From positions 1 through 41,876 of the forward strand of contig CASTST010000006.1 of the NCBI GenBank assembly GCA_949451655.1: a DNA stretch of 41,876 nucleotides, read 5' to 3'. The notes below the pieces were generated by a model. It saw only the letters and a list, made by a program, of their open reading frames with translations. It made no database searches and was not told where the DNA came from. This stretch comes from an uncultured Eubacteriales bacterium. GTDB lineage: Bacteria; Bacillota; Clostridia; Oscillospirales; CAG-272. The number at the start of each line of letters is the position of its first letter. Position 1 is the first letter of the stretch. A program made the translations under genes and the position numbers. Positions 26,245-34,871 of the stretch are shown in pieces.

Positions 26245-27213
26245 TCATCCCCAGCCCAAGCGGGACAACACAGCATTGCCGCTCATTCCTCTGGAAACCC
26301 GAACGCGGGACAGTGCCAGAGGATTGCATCCCGAAGTATCTGCACTGTTATGGGTTGTATAACCAAACCGATAACATTTTGCCGCTTCCCCGATTACAAA
26401 ATCATTGATCGTTCCGCCGGGATAGCATATCGCCTGAGGATATCTGCCCGTCAGATTATATAAAATCTCTCCGGACTGGGCAAACTGCCACGCCAAATCC
26501 TCCGCCGACAGGGAAGTCAGCGACGGATGGGTATGTGTATGAGATTCAAACCGGACAAGACCGCTCGCCTCCATTTCCCGAATCATATCCTCTGTAAGAT
26601 ACCCGGGCGTGTTGATCTTGGACGTAATCATAAATACGGTCGCCTTGGCGCCGTATTTCTTTAATATAGGAAACATCTGGGTATAATTATCCTCATACCC
26701 ATCATCAAACGTAAGAATAATACTTTTCTTTTCCGTCATGGCATATTCGTCCGCAAACAGAAATATACAGTCCGATGCGCAAAGCTTCTGCAGATGATCC
26801 TCAAACTCTGACGGACGTACAAATAAATTAGTAAGCTCTGTATATGGCTGTTCCAAAATCAAATGATACATCAAAGCCGACGGCGCATATGTCCCGGCAG
26901 GGCTTTCATTATCGTCTCCACGCGGTGACAGATCAATATTTCCGCCTCCGGTCACTTCCACAGTCTGCGCCGGTGCAGGTGCTGTCGTTTCAGGTGGCTG
27001 CGTGGCAGGCGCCGTTGTTTCGGGCAAATCCGTGGTAACAGGCGAATCTGTCTGAACAGGAGACGGATCAACTGCATCCGTCCCGGTTGTTTGCTGCACG
27101 GTACCTGTATCTGTGCTGGCAGGACGCAGCAGCGGTTGTGCACAGCCTGCTGCCATGCAGGATATCAGCAACGCCATCATTAAAAATGTAACTATTTTTA
27201 TATTTCCTTTCAT
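26245..27213 (-). CDS. Polysaccharide deacetylase (CE4/NodB) lipoprotein
   Basis: Predicted to remove N- or O-acetyl groups from a cell-wall or extracellular glycan at the outer membrane face. The start at 27213 is chosen for its GGAGG 6 nt upstream and because a lipoprotein signal starts there (Cys24 in MAAGC); a longer in-frame start at 27264 would add 17 charged residues before it. Residues about 30-90 are a Thr/Pro-rich linker with PETTAP repeats. The NodB domain has TFDDG (168-172, catalytic and metal Asp), the metal-binding SHTHTH (His225, His229) and CYPGG (263-267) in place of the more usual RxPxG. 322 residues, full length. Monocistronic, divergent from the Rrf2 gene. Confidence 0.92.
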   Translation of the reverse strand: MKGNIKIVTFLMMALLISCMAAGCAQPLLRPASTDTGTVQQTTGTDAVDPSPVQTDSPVTTDLPETTAPATQPPETTAPAPAQTVEVTGGGNIDLSPRGDDNESPAGTYAPSALMYHLILEQPYTELTNLFVRPSEFEDHLQKLCASDCIFLFADEYAMTEKKSIILTFDDGYEDNYTQMFPILKKYGAKATVFMITSKINTPGYLTEDMIREMEASGLVRFESHTHTHPSLTSLSAEDLAWQFAQSGEILYNLTGRYPQAICYPGGTINDFVIGEAAKCYRFGYTTHNSADTSGCNPLALSRVRVSRGMSGNAVLSRLGWG

Positions 27214-27240
27214 ATGCCGCCTCCATTTGGATCCTTCAAT

Positions 27241-27262
27241 ACGGCGCATGACGCCGTCATGC
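27241..27262 (-). promoter_or_regulatory. Overlapping palindromes in the deacetylase leader
   Basis: GCATGACG-c-CGTCATGC (27246-27262) is a perfect 8-bp dyad with a 1-nt centre. It overlaps a second hairpin, ACGGCG-catga-CGCCGT (27241-27257). Both cannot form at once. They lie between the predicted transcript start and the ribosome binding site. Confidence 0.45.
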
Positions 27263-27292
27263 AACGATTCAGTTGCTTTTTGTTACAATAGT

Positions 27293-27321
27293 ATTGTACA
27301 TAATGAAGCAAACGCTGTCAA
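27293..27321 (-). promoter_or_regulatory. Predicted sigma-A promoter of the deacetylase gene
   Basis: On the minus strand TTGACA (27316-27321), 17 bp, and TACAAT (27293-27298). Confidence 0.75.
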
Positions 27322-27375
27322 TCTTTTTCTTATTTCCAGAAATTGCACGATAAAGTTCCATTTTTCAGCGACATC

Positions 27376-27404
27376 TTGTAATTTGACGAAAAATGTTGTA
27401 TTAT
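27376..27404 (+). promoter_or_regulatory. Predicted promoter of the Rrf2-comEC unit
   Basis: TTGTAA (27376-27381), 17 bp, and TATTAT (27399-27404), 38 bp before the start codon. TTGACG at 27383 is an alternative -35 box but has no good -10 partner. Confidence 0.5.
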
Positions 27405-27442
27405 GTTACATGCACAGACACTAAATTAAGGAAGGTTAACAA

Positions 27443-27883
27443 ATGATCGTTTCTACAAAAGGCCGTTATGCACTGCGGGTAATGCTGTCTCTTGCAGAAG
27501 AAAAAACCGCGAATTATGTTCCCTTGCGGGACATTGCGAAAAAAGAAGATATTTCTCTGAAATATCTGGAAAGTATCCTGGCAATTCTCAGCCGCGCCGG
27601 ATTTGTGGATGCGCTGCGCGGAAGAGGCGGCGGATATCGACTGACAAAAAATGCATCGGAATATACTGTGGGCAGCATCCTGCAGTATACGGAAGGTTCT
27701 ATGGCGGCAGCCGCCTGCCCGGAGTGCGGGGATGGCGCATGCAACAGATCCAGCGCATGCAAAACGCTTCCCCTGTGGAAGAATTTGGACAAAATCGTTA
27801 GCGATTATTTATGCAATATCACTTTAGAGGATCTGACAGATCCGACCTTTTTCACCGCTGACAACCAGAACACACCGATATGA
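27443..27883 (+). CDS. Rrf2-family transcriptional regulator, IscR-like cysteines
   Basis: A 146-residue DNA-binding protein. The N-terminal winged helix has the family features STKGRYALRVMLSLAE, VPLRDIAKKEDISLKYLE and the wing RGRGGGYRLTK (60-70). The C-terminal part has four cysteines (Cys92, 95, 100, 106) followed by LPLWKNLD. IscR uses three cysteines in this loop to hold a [2Fe-2S] cluster, so an Fe-S or redox sensor is likely; the spacing differs slightly and the fourth cysteine is extra. AAGGAAG lies 9 nt before the ATG. No isc/suf or cysteine genes follow. Instead the stop codon overlaps the comEC start by 4 nt (ATGA). Confidence 0.92.
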   Translation: MIVSTKGRYALRVMLSLAEEKTANYVPLRDIAKKEDISLKYLESILAILSRAGFVDALRGRGGGYRLTKNASEYTVGSILQYTEGSMAAAACPECGDGACNRSSACKTLPLWKNLDKIVSDYLCNITLEDLTDPTFFTADNQNTPI

Positions 27884-30222
27884 TCAAGAAAGAAATACGG
27901 CTGCGGCCTTTGTTTGGCGGATGCCTCAGCATGTATCTGGGCGCATGGATCCTCAATACGCTCCTGTCACGCAGCGTATTCGGCAAAGAAGTCCGACTGA
28001 GTACAGGCATTCTGTTTTTTCTGGCAGCAGCAGGTATACTGATTCTGCGGTTTTGTCCGTGCAGAACCATGCATCGTAAAACAAAAACAAAACGGGAGTC
28101 AGGAGCAAAAACAATCGGCTCCTGGTTCCCGTTTATTCTTGCGCTGCTGATCGGATGCAGTGCGGCAGGATGGCTCACCTGGAGAGAAGAACTGCGGCAA
28201 GAGTACTATGACAGTTTTTCCGGAAAAGAAGCATATGTCACCGGCATCGTAACCGATGTGATATGGAGCGGCTCCTACGACGGATACTATACGGTACATA
28301 TTGATACTGTAGACGGAGAAAAGGAAGCGTTTCAAATCAGTCTGGAAGCAGACAGTATATTGGAATTCGGCTGCGGTATTCGTGGAAACATCACTTTTGA
28401 AAAACTTGGCGGACAGCAGACAGACGATGCAGAACAACGCAACTATTCCCGCTCCAAAGGAATTCAGGCAGAAGCTACGGGAAGCAATATACGAACAACT
28501 GACAAGCAGCCTTCACTATCCCTTCGCATTTTGCTGTGGGGCAAAAGCGTTCAAAAATATTTTTCCAATATTTTTATCCGCCTGCTTGGCGACGACGCAG
28601 GCGGGTTTGCCGCCGCGCTGTTCTTAGGAAACCGAAGCGTGCTACCTGATCATATCAAGCGGGATTTCACACGCCTCGGCATCTCCCACATTCTGGCGCT
28701 GAGCGGCATGCACCTCACTGTCGTCACCGGATTTGCCGGTGCAATCGGAAAGCGAATCGGCAGGCGGTGGGGAATCGGATTTTCCGTCACCGCAGCACTG
28801 CTGTATATGACGGTTTCCGGTTTTTCCTCATCTGTAACCCGGGCGGGCATCATGCTGCTGATCTGCATGTTTTTGAAAATTATAGGAAAAAGCAGCGACA
28901 GCTTCACCAACCTGGGCATTGCCGTATGCACCATTCTCCTATGCAGCCCCGGCGCCTGCTGGGACGTAAGTTTACTTTTGTCCTTTTGGGGCGTGCTGGC
29001 AGTCCTTTTATACAATCGGGCAACAAAAACACCGGTGCTTGCACCTGAAAAAAGGACGCGCAAAGGACTTGGCGGTCTGATTATAAAGCAATTGCAGGCA
29101 TTTGGCAATTTCCTCCTGCTTTCCGTTTGTGTAGTACTGTTCATGCTACCGCTGACCTGTCTGCTTTTCGGGCAGGTTTCCCTGCTTGCCCCTCTCTCCT
29201 GCGTTGTGTTCACCCCCTTGGCAACAGTCCTGCTTTGGATACTTCCTATTTTATTACTGATCTCGCCGTCACCGCTGTTCACGGGGATACTGCTGCCGGC
29301 TGTTCAATTGGTTCTGAATTTCACCATTACGCTGGCAGGTAAGCTGTCCCAGCTGCGGGGAATCTGCGCATCTCTGCTGTATCCTTTTGCACCGATACTG
29401 ACCGTTGCAATATTCTGTTTTATTCTCTGGGCATTCTGTGCAGATCGTGGAAAACGGCTCCTACCTGTCATCAGTACAGCAGCGGCAGTGCTGGTACTGA
29501 TCGGAAGCATAGCGGGCTGGCGCGTACTGCATGCAGATCAGACAACGGCGGCAATGGTCAGCAATGACGCAACAGCCGCACGGGCAGAGAAAAACGATGC
29601 AATTGTTATAACCAGCGGAGAGGAAACTCTATTGATTGACAATTCAGCAGGCGGATTTTCTAATTTCCGCCAGGGCATAGCTGCCGCCAAGAAGTGCTAT
29701 TCCACTGAAATCGAAGCAATCATGCTGACGCATCCCCACAAGAAGCACATTCAATCTCTGGAAAAGCTTTGGAATCAGCAGCGAGTGCGGCAAATTTGGA
29801 TCCCAAATGAGGACACAGAAATTTGCTATCAGCTATGTGAAAAGGCAGCGGCAGCTGGAATCAAAATCGTTACATATGCACCGGGAGAAACGCTGTCCTT
29901 TGGAAATGCACAGGTAACCACTTATGAAAGCGGATTTTTAGAGCGTTCGGTTCAACCGATTGTCAGAGTGGATATTGCGGCAAACGGGGAACGGATGATA
30001 TATCTTGGCGCCGCATATGCGGAAGCATTTTCGCTGGATGAATTCAAGACGGAGCCTGCCCGGGTGATATGGTTTGGCTCGCACGGTCCTTTATATAAAA
30101 AGGATGCGGATGCATCCAACCTTGCAGCCAGCTCTGTTTTCTGCACCGGAGGTGCGGAGGAATATATGTATACCGGTAAGATACTTCCGTCAAAAAAGCG
30201 TTTTCGGTTCGGAGATGAATAA
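27880..30222 (+). CDS. comEC: ComEC/Rec2-family DNA uptake channel with degenerate MBL domain
   Basis: Inner-membrane channel for single-stranded DNA import during natural transformation. The 780-residue product has N-terminal membrane segments, an extracytoplasmic OB-like region (about 100-200), a Competence domain with the signature LGISHILALSGMHLTVVTG near residues 264-282 and about eight membrane segments, and a C-terminal metallo-beta-lactamase-like domain from about 580. In that domain the expected HxHxDH is HPHKKH (618-623), the expected TGD-type Asp is replaced in YLGAAY (708-713), and the expected GHHGS is GSHGP (733-737). Catalytic nuclease activity is thus doubtful. It is translationally coupled to the Rrf2 regulator (ATGA overlap). 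No comEA or comF is present. Confidence 0.9.
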   Translation: MIKKEIRLRPLFGGCLSMYLGAWILNTLLSRSVFGKEVRLSTGILFFLAAAGILILRFCPCRTMHRKTKTKRESGAKTIGSWFPFILALLIGCSAAGWLTWREELRQEYYDSFSGKEAYVTGIVTDVIWSGSYDGYYTVHIDTVDGEKEAFQISLEADSILEFGCGIRGNITFEKLGGQQTDDAEQRNYSRSKGIQAEATGSNIRTTDKQPSLSLRILLWGKSVQKYFSNIFIRLLGDDAGGFAAALFLGNRSVLPDHIKRDFTRLGISHILALSGMHLTVVTGFAGAIGKRIGRRWGIGFSVTAALLYMTVSGFSSSVTRAGIMLLICMFLKIIGKSSDSFTNLGIAVCTILLCSPGACWDVSLLLSFWGVLAVLLYNRATKTPVLAPEKRTRKGLGGLIIKQLQAFGNFLLLSVCVVLFMLPLTCLLFGQVSLLAPLSCVVFTPLATVLLWILPILLLISPSPLFTGILLPAVQLVLNFTITLAGKLSQLRGICASLLYPFAPILTVAIFCFILWAFCADRGKRLLPVISTAAAVLVLIGSIAGWRVLHADQTTAAMVSNDATAARAEKNDAIVITSGEETLLIDNSAGGFSNFRQGIAAAKKCYSTEIEAIMLTHPHKKHIQSLEKLWNQQRVRQIWIPNEDTEICYQLCEKAAAAGIKIVTYAPGETLSFGNAQVTTYESGFLERSVQPIVRVDIAANGERMIYLGAAYAEAFSLDEFKTEPARVIWFGSHGPLYKKDADASNLAASSVFCTGGAEEYMYTGKILPSKKRFRFGDE

Positions 30223-30267
30223 TAAAATTGATGCACAAGAGATCTTCTCAGCAAATCTCAGGATGTT

Positions 30268-30521
30268 AAAGGTCCCCACCGGCAAAGGGGATGACACGCT
30301 ACAGACCATCATGAACGCAAAGCCTCCCCCCCAGTAAAGGGAGGTGACATGGCGTAAGCCGTGTCGGAGGGATTGTTTTTGCTTTTATTTTGGATAATTT
30401 GCAAATCGACAGTATTTTTTGGGACAATCCCTCAGTCACAATCGCTACGCTTGGCTGTGACAGCTCCCTTTGCACAAGGGAGCCTTTTTGGGAGTTTCCT
30501 TTGCTGGGGGGAGCCTTTTTG
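30268..30521. repeat. Palindromic intergenic repeat cluster, copy F
   Basis: The main unit (30319-30490) has the left arm AGCCTCCCCCCCAGTAAAGG, variable stem GGCGTAAGCC, GGAGGGATTGT, a core with GCAAATCGACAGTA, ACAATCCCTCAG, a long variable stem GTCACA...TGTGAC, and the right arm CTCCCTTTGCACAAGGGAGC with a T run that can act as a terminator. A further arm ends at 30521. It separates comEC from the codirectional GH31 gene. No gene is seen in 30223-30670. Confidence 0.87.
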
Positions 30522-30569
30522 AAATCTTTTTGTAATTTACACTGCACGCTATCTTTTCCAAAAAATCAA

Positions 30570-30598
30570 TTGACTTTCTCCCCGGTTTCTTGTATCAT
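30570..30598 (+). promoter_or_regulatory. Predicted sigma-A promoter of the GH31 gene
   Basis: TTGACT (30570-30575), 17 bp, and TATCAT (30593-30598), giving a leader of about 65 nt. Confidence 0.75.
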
Positions 30599-30670
30599 GA
30601 AACGGAAATCAGCGTGATCAATACGATAGTGAAATCGTAAATCTCCTTTTTCACGCAGGAAAGCATGTGA

Positions 30671-32938
30671 ATGATTATGAATCAATGGATCGCGGGCAAC
30701 GCTCGCTTTACTGTAATCACAGACGGCGTTGTCCGTATGGAATATACAAATAATGCGTCCTTTGCAGACGGCGAAACTCTCTTTGCTGTCCGCACGCCGG
30801 GCAAAGCAAACGCAAGTTTCACACAGGATATAGACAGCATCACCATTTCCACACCCAAAATTACACTAACCTACCGCGGGAATGCACCCTTTTCTCCGGA
30901 AAATCTGTCTGCCAAAATCCATACCGGCAATGTGGAAACCACTTGGAAATTCGGCGATATAAACCAAAACAATCTGGGAGGCACCCTATCTACGCTGGAC
31001 GGTGTAGACGGATTCCGCCCGCTTCCGGATGGGCTTCTCTCTCTGGATGGATGGTATGTGATAGACGACACAGGAACGCCAGTGTTTGCAGACGGCTGGC
31101 TGCAAAATCGGAATCCGGATCATTTGTGCGACCTGTATCTGTTTGCATATGGACATGATTATCCTGCCGCGTTGCAGGATCTGGCGGCTGTATCCGGAAA
31201 AATGGCGCTGCCACGCAAATGCACGCTGGGATCTTGGTATTCCCGCTGGTGGCGGTACACTGCAGAACAATTCCTGCAAATCGTTGATGAATATGACGCC
31301 AACAATTTTCCTTTGGACATTCTGGTAATGGATATGGACTGGCATTACCACGACTGGGGACATGCAGAGGGAGATCCCCAAGCTCTGTACGGTTACGGTC
31401 ACGGCGGAGGAAATCTGGGCTGGACCGGGTACACCTGGAATCGGAGGGACATCCCGGATCCGGAGGGGTTGCTGGCAGAGCTGCACCGCAGGGGCATTTC
31501 CGTCACACTGAACGACCACCCCGCAGACGGAATCCGGGATCACGAGGAAACCTATCCCGACTTTATGAAACTGGTAGAAAAAAAGCACTATACGGAGCAG
31601 GTTTCCCTGATTCCGCAGCGGCAATCCCAACGGGAGCAGGAAAATGCTGACCGCGGTGTGACAAACTACCGATTTAATGCCGGCAATAAGGATTATATGG
31701 AAGCTTTCTTCGAAAGCACCCATACCAAATATGAAAAAATGGGCGTAGACTTCTGGTGGCTCGACTGGCAGCAAGACTACCTGTATCCCACCGTAAACGG
31801 ACTTGACAGACTCACCCATCTGCCCTGGCTCAACTATCTGTATTATCAGCACTCCCGAAAGAACGGACTGCGCGGAATGTCCTTTTCCCGTTGGGGCGGG
31901 TTTGGAGATCATAAGCATCCGGCGTTTTTCTCGGGAGACACCGTTTCCACCTGGGACGCTCTTGCCTTTGAAATTCAAATGACGGTCAGCGCCGGCAATG
32001 CGGGCTGCTTCTGGTGGAGTCACGACATCGGCGGATTTGAAGACCGCAGTCCGGAAAAGCAGTCAGAGCTTTACGTTCGGTGGGTTCAGTTTGGCATTAC
32101 CTCCGCAGCACTGCGCCTGCACGTTTGCGGTAACGAAAAAATCGACCGCAGACCATGGACATGGGGCGAACCGTACTGCTCTGCAATGCGGGACATGTTT
32201 CACCTGCGTTCCATGCTCATTCCGTATTTGTATTCTACCGCATATGAAAGCTACCAGGACAGCGTTCCCATGCTGCGCCCGCTGTATTTTTTTGATAGTG
32301 AAAACCCGATTACATATGAACATCCCGGCACATATTATCTGGGAAGCGCCATGGTTGCCGCGCCCGTCACCCATCCGGGCAGCGGTGCTGACTGCACCGC
32401 ATCGTCTCAGGTTTATCTTCCTGATGGTATCTGGTATGATTATTTCACAGAAAAGCAGTATGCAGGCGGGCAGGTCATTCAAATAGAAAATGATTTGTAT
32501 ACCTTCCCACTGTTTGTAAAAGCAGGGAAACCACTTCCCATGCAGCCCTACACCAATCGAATGACTACAACGCCGCTTTCCCATTTGATTATTAAAATTT
32601 TTGCAGGGGAGACGCATCTGACAGACAGCTTTACTTTGTTTGAAGACGACGGCGTTACAGAAGGATACCTTTCCGGTGATTGCAGGACTACTGCACTGAC
32701 ATATACATACGACGGACAAACACGCACCTTTGCATATACACCCTCCGGCAGCGGATATGCAGACGAATGCGCAGCACGGGACATCACCATAGAACTGCAC
32801 GATGTTGCCGCACTGCGGTGTGAAAATGCCCCAGCAGGAACAACCGTTTCTTATAACGCTGAGACCCGCTGCGCATCTGTATGCATTCCGTCCGTTTCTC
32901 CGGCATCTGCCTTTACAGTAATACTGGAAAATGAATAA
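30671..32938 (+). CDS. Glycoside hydrolase family 31 (alpha-glycosidase)
   Basis: A cytoplasmic retaining alpha-glycosidase, 755 residues and no signal peptide. An N-terminal beta-sandwich (about 1-175) precedes the TIM barrel, with SWYSRWWRYTAEQF and DILVMDMDWHYHDWG. The predicted nucleophile is Asp365 in FWWLDWQQD, where classical alpha-glucosidases have WIDMNE. The predicted acid/base is Asp423 in FFSGDTVSTWD. Later segments GCFWWSHDIGGFE and LRSMLIPYLYS and two C-terminal beta domains are typical of the family. AGGAAAG lies 7 nt before ATG 30671; a second in-frame ATG follows at 30677. Substrate specificity cannot be assigned. It may act on sugars imported by the operon at 13139-25408. 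Monocistronic. Confidence 0.92.
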   Translation: MIMNQWIAGNARFTVITDGVVRMEYTNNASFADGETLFAVRTPGKANASFTQDIDSITISTPKITLTYRGNAPFSPENLSAKIHTGNVETTWKFGDINQNNLGGTLSTLDGVDGFRPLPDGLLSLDGWYVIDDTGTPVFADGWLQNRNPDHLCDLYLFAYGHDYPAALQDLAAVSGKMALPRKCTLGSWYSRWWRYTAEQFLQIVDEYDANNFPLDILVMDMDWHYHDWGHAEGDPQALYGYGHGGGNLGWTGYTWNRRDIPDPEGLLAELHRRGISVTLNDHPADGIRDHEETYPDFMKLVEKKHYTEQVSLIPQRQSQREQENADRGVTNYRFNAGNKDYMEAFFESTHTKYEKMGVDFWWLDWQQDYLYPTVNGLDRLTHLPWLNYLYYQHSRKNGLRGMSFSRWGGFGDHKHPAFFSGDTVSTWDALAFEIQMTVSAGNAGCFWWSHDIGGFEDRSPEKQSELYVRWVQFGITSAALRLHVCGNEKIDRRPWTWGEPYCSAMRDMFHLRSMLIPYLYSTAYESYQDSVPMLRPLYFFDSENPITYEHPGTYYLGSAMVAAPVTHPGSGADCTASSQVYLPDGIWYDYFTEKQYAGGQVIQIENDLYTFPLFVKAGKPLPMQPYTNRMTTTPLSHLIIKIFAGETHLTDSFTLFEDDGVTEGYLSGDCRTTALTYTYDGQTRTFAYTPSGSGYADECAARDITIELHDVAALRCENAPAGTTVSYNAETRCASVCIPSVSPASAFTVILENE

Positions 32939-32988
32939 GAAGGATCAAAAGGTTCCCTTGTGTGCACCGCAAATCGTCAACAGACCCA

Positions 32989-33303
32989 AAGCCTCCCCCA
33001 GCAAAAGGAGGTGGCACACCGTAAATTTTCACCAAACGCTATTAGCCTCCCCCAGTAAAGGGAGACGGCGCAGTGTAGCTGTGACGGGAGGATTGCCCAC
33101 CCACCTAAAGCCTCCCTTGTGTAAAGGGAGGTGATTTTTGCGCAGCAAAACTCGGAGGGATTGTTTATATATACTTCCGATTTATAGATCCTGTAAAATG
33201 ATAGCATAACAATCCTCCAGTCGCTATCGCTTCGCATCACTGCGTTTGGGCGACAGCCCCCTTTGGAACTGCGTAGCAGGTCCTCACACGGGGGCCTTTT
33301 TTG
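32989..33303. repeat. Palindromic intergenic repeat cluster, copy G
   Basis: Two decayed left arms (32989-33108) precede a main unit from 33109: CCTCCCTTGTGTAAAGGGAG, variable stem TTTTGC-gca-GCAAAA (same as copy B), GGAGGGATTGT, core CCGATTTATAG and GTAAAATGATAGCA, ACAATCCTCCAG, long stem GTCGC...GGCGAC, and a right arm that has picked up extra sequence before CACGGGGGCCTTTTTT. It lies in a convergent gap. No gene is seen in 32939-33435. Confidence 0.83.
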
Positions 33304-33435
33304 TTAGAGTTAAAGCGGGAGCACCATAGGATCCGCTATGCGGCTCCAGCCAGGGGCATCTTGATTTTTTGCCTTTCTATCAATACATTCCGCACAAGTG
33401 ACTAATAAAACTGTACTGTCTCCTCTATTCCCTAT

Positions 33436-33466
33436 AAAAAAACGGCTCCGACGGAGCCGTTTTTTC
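33436..33466 (-). terminator. Rho-independent terminator of the LRR-XRE unit
   Basis: The stem AAAAAACGGCTCCG / CGGAGCCGTTTTTT around a single A overlaps the stop codon of the LRR gene on the minus strand. Confidence 0.92.
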
Positions 33467-34871
33467 AATCCATATACGATGTCACAATGCCGTTGGCGCT
33501 GCAGTATTCGTCAATCACGCTGCCTTTATTACAGTTTACCGTCACACCGGTACTGTACGCAAGCAGCCCCTCGCCGATTTCCGCAACCGAATCTGGCACT
33601 GTAACCGTTTTCAATCCCGTTATTCCGGAAAAAGCATATGCACCCAGCGAAGTTACGCTTTCCGGAACGTCTATTTCTGTTATGCTGGTGCAGCTGACAA
33701 AAGCACATACATCAATCTTTTCAATTCCTTCATGCAGTGTTACAGACTGCAAACTCTCACACTGAGCAAATGTGTAGGATGGTATGGACGTCAATCCTTT
33801 CGACAGCTCTGCCTTTGCCAAACCGGTACAGTCTGCAAAAACATATTCTCCCAACGCACCTACAGAATCCGGGATCTTGATTTCCTTCATTGCTATGCAA
33901 TGGCAGAACGCATACGCCCCAATGCTTTTCAATGTTTCCGGCAATTTCAGCGATTGCAGTCCTTCACAGTAATAAAACGCTGCCTCGCCGATCGACTCTA
34001 AATTTTCCGGCAGTGTAACCTTTTTCAGTGCAACACAGTTGTTGAAAATACCGTTTGGAACTGCCGTCATTCCAGCCGGCAATTTCATTTCCGACAAGCT
34101 CTCACACATATTAAAAGCGTATTCTCCAATCGTTTTCACTGTGTCCGGCAATGTAACTGCAGCCAATGACGTACACCCTTCAAATGCACACATTCCTATA
34201 GATTCTGTTCCCTCCGGAACCGTCACAGACTGCAAAGCAGTGCAGGTGGAAAAAGCATAATCTCCCACCGTTTTCAGTGAAGCCGGAAGATCAATTTCCG
34301 TAAGCGCCCTGCAATAAGAGAACGCACCCTCGCCAATTTCCGTCACCGAATCCGGAATATGAATCTCCTCTAAAGCAGCGCAATATACGAATGTGCCCAT
34401 TTCAATAACCGTAGTACCCTCAGGAATGGTAATGCTTCTCAGTTTCTTTGCATTTCCGAAAGCGTGCGCCTCAAAATGTGTGACCGATTCCGGAAGCATG
34501 ATCTCCTCCATGGTAGGATCATCTGCCTGATTAAAGCAGCCCAATCCAATCGTAGTAACCGGATGTCCGTTCACCTCGGCAGGAACGCGCACCAGCGTAT
34601 CCTTTCCCGTGTACCCAGTAAGGGTAGCCGTTCCATCATCATATACAGAATATATATAATCCTTCCACTTCTGGTTTTCCTGCACTAAAACAGCACCGGC
34701 AGGATTATTATCTGCCGCACCGGATGCAGAATCCTTATTCCATACAAAAATAAACACTATTGCGCCGACTGCAAGCAAAACCACAGCAGCAATGCAGACG
34801 ATCAGGACAACCGCTCTCCCTGACAACCGCTTTCCGGCAGCCTGTTTATTGCCGGTTTGTTTTTCTTCCAT
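33465..34871 (-). CDS. Membrane-anchored BspA-type leucine-rich repeat protein
   Basis: A 468-residue type II membrane protein. A short charged cytoplasmic tail precedes one membrane segment (about 20-44), then a linker and roughly 15 tandem LRR_5 repeats of about 23 residues from residue 95 to the end. The repeat consensus is (I/V)xxIGxxAFxxCxxLxxVxLPxx(V/L)xx. Each unit carries a conserved AF..C..L core, as in Treponema BspA-like surface proteins. Usually such proteins bind host or bacterial surfaces; the ligand here is unknown. Its start lies 26 nt inside the upstream XRE gene, so the two are co-expressed. Confidence 0.88.
   Translation of the reverse strand: MEEKQTGNKQAAGKRLSGRAVVLIVCIAAVVLLAVGAIVFIFVWNKDSASGAADNNPAGAVLVQENQKWKDYIYSVYDDGTATLTGYTGKDTLVRVPAEVNGHPVTTIGLGCFNQADDPTMEEIMLPESVTHFEAHAFGNAKKLRSITIPEGTTVIEMGTFVYCAALEEIHIPDSVTEIGEGAFSYCRALTEIDLPASLKTVGDYAFSTCTALQSVTVPEGTESIGMCAFEGCTSLAAVTLPDTVKTIGEYAFNMCESLSEMKLPAGMTAVPNGIFNNCVALKKVTLPENLESIGEAAFYYCEGLQSLKLPETLKSIGAYAFCHCIAMKEIKIPDSVGALGEYVFADCTGLAKAELSKGLTSIPSYTFAQCESLQSVTLHEGIEKIDVCAFVSCTSITEIDVPESVTSLGAYAFSGITGLKTVTVPDSVAEIGEGLLAYSTGVTVNCNKGSVIDEYCSANGIVTSYMD

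Noticed and set aside
30986..32023. 345-codon minus-strand reading frame inside the GH31 gene
   Set aside because: It is a shadow of the GH31 frame, where the family motifs are on the plus strand.
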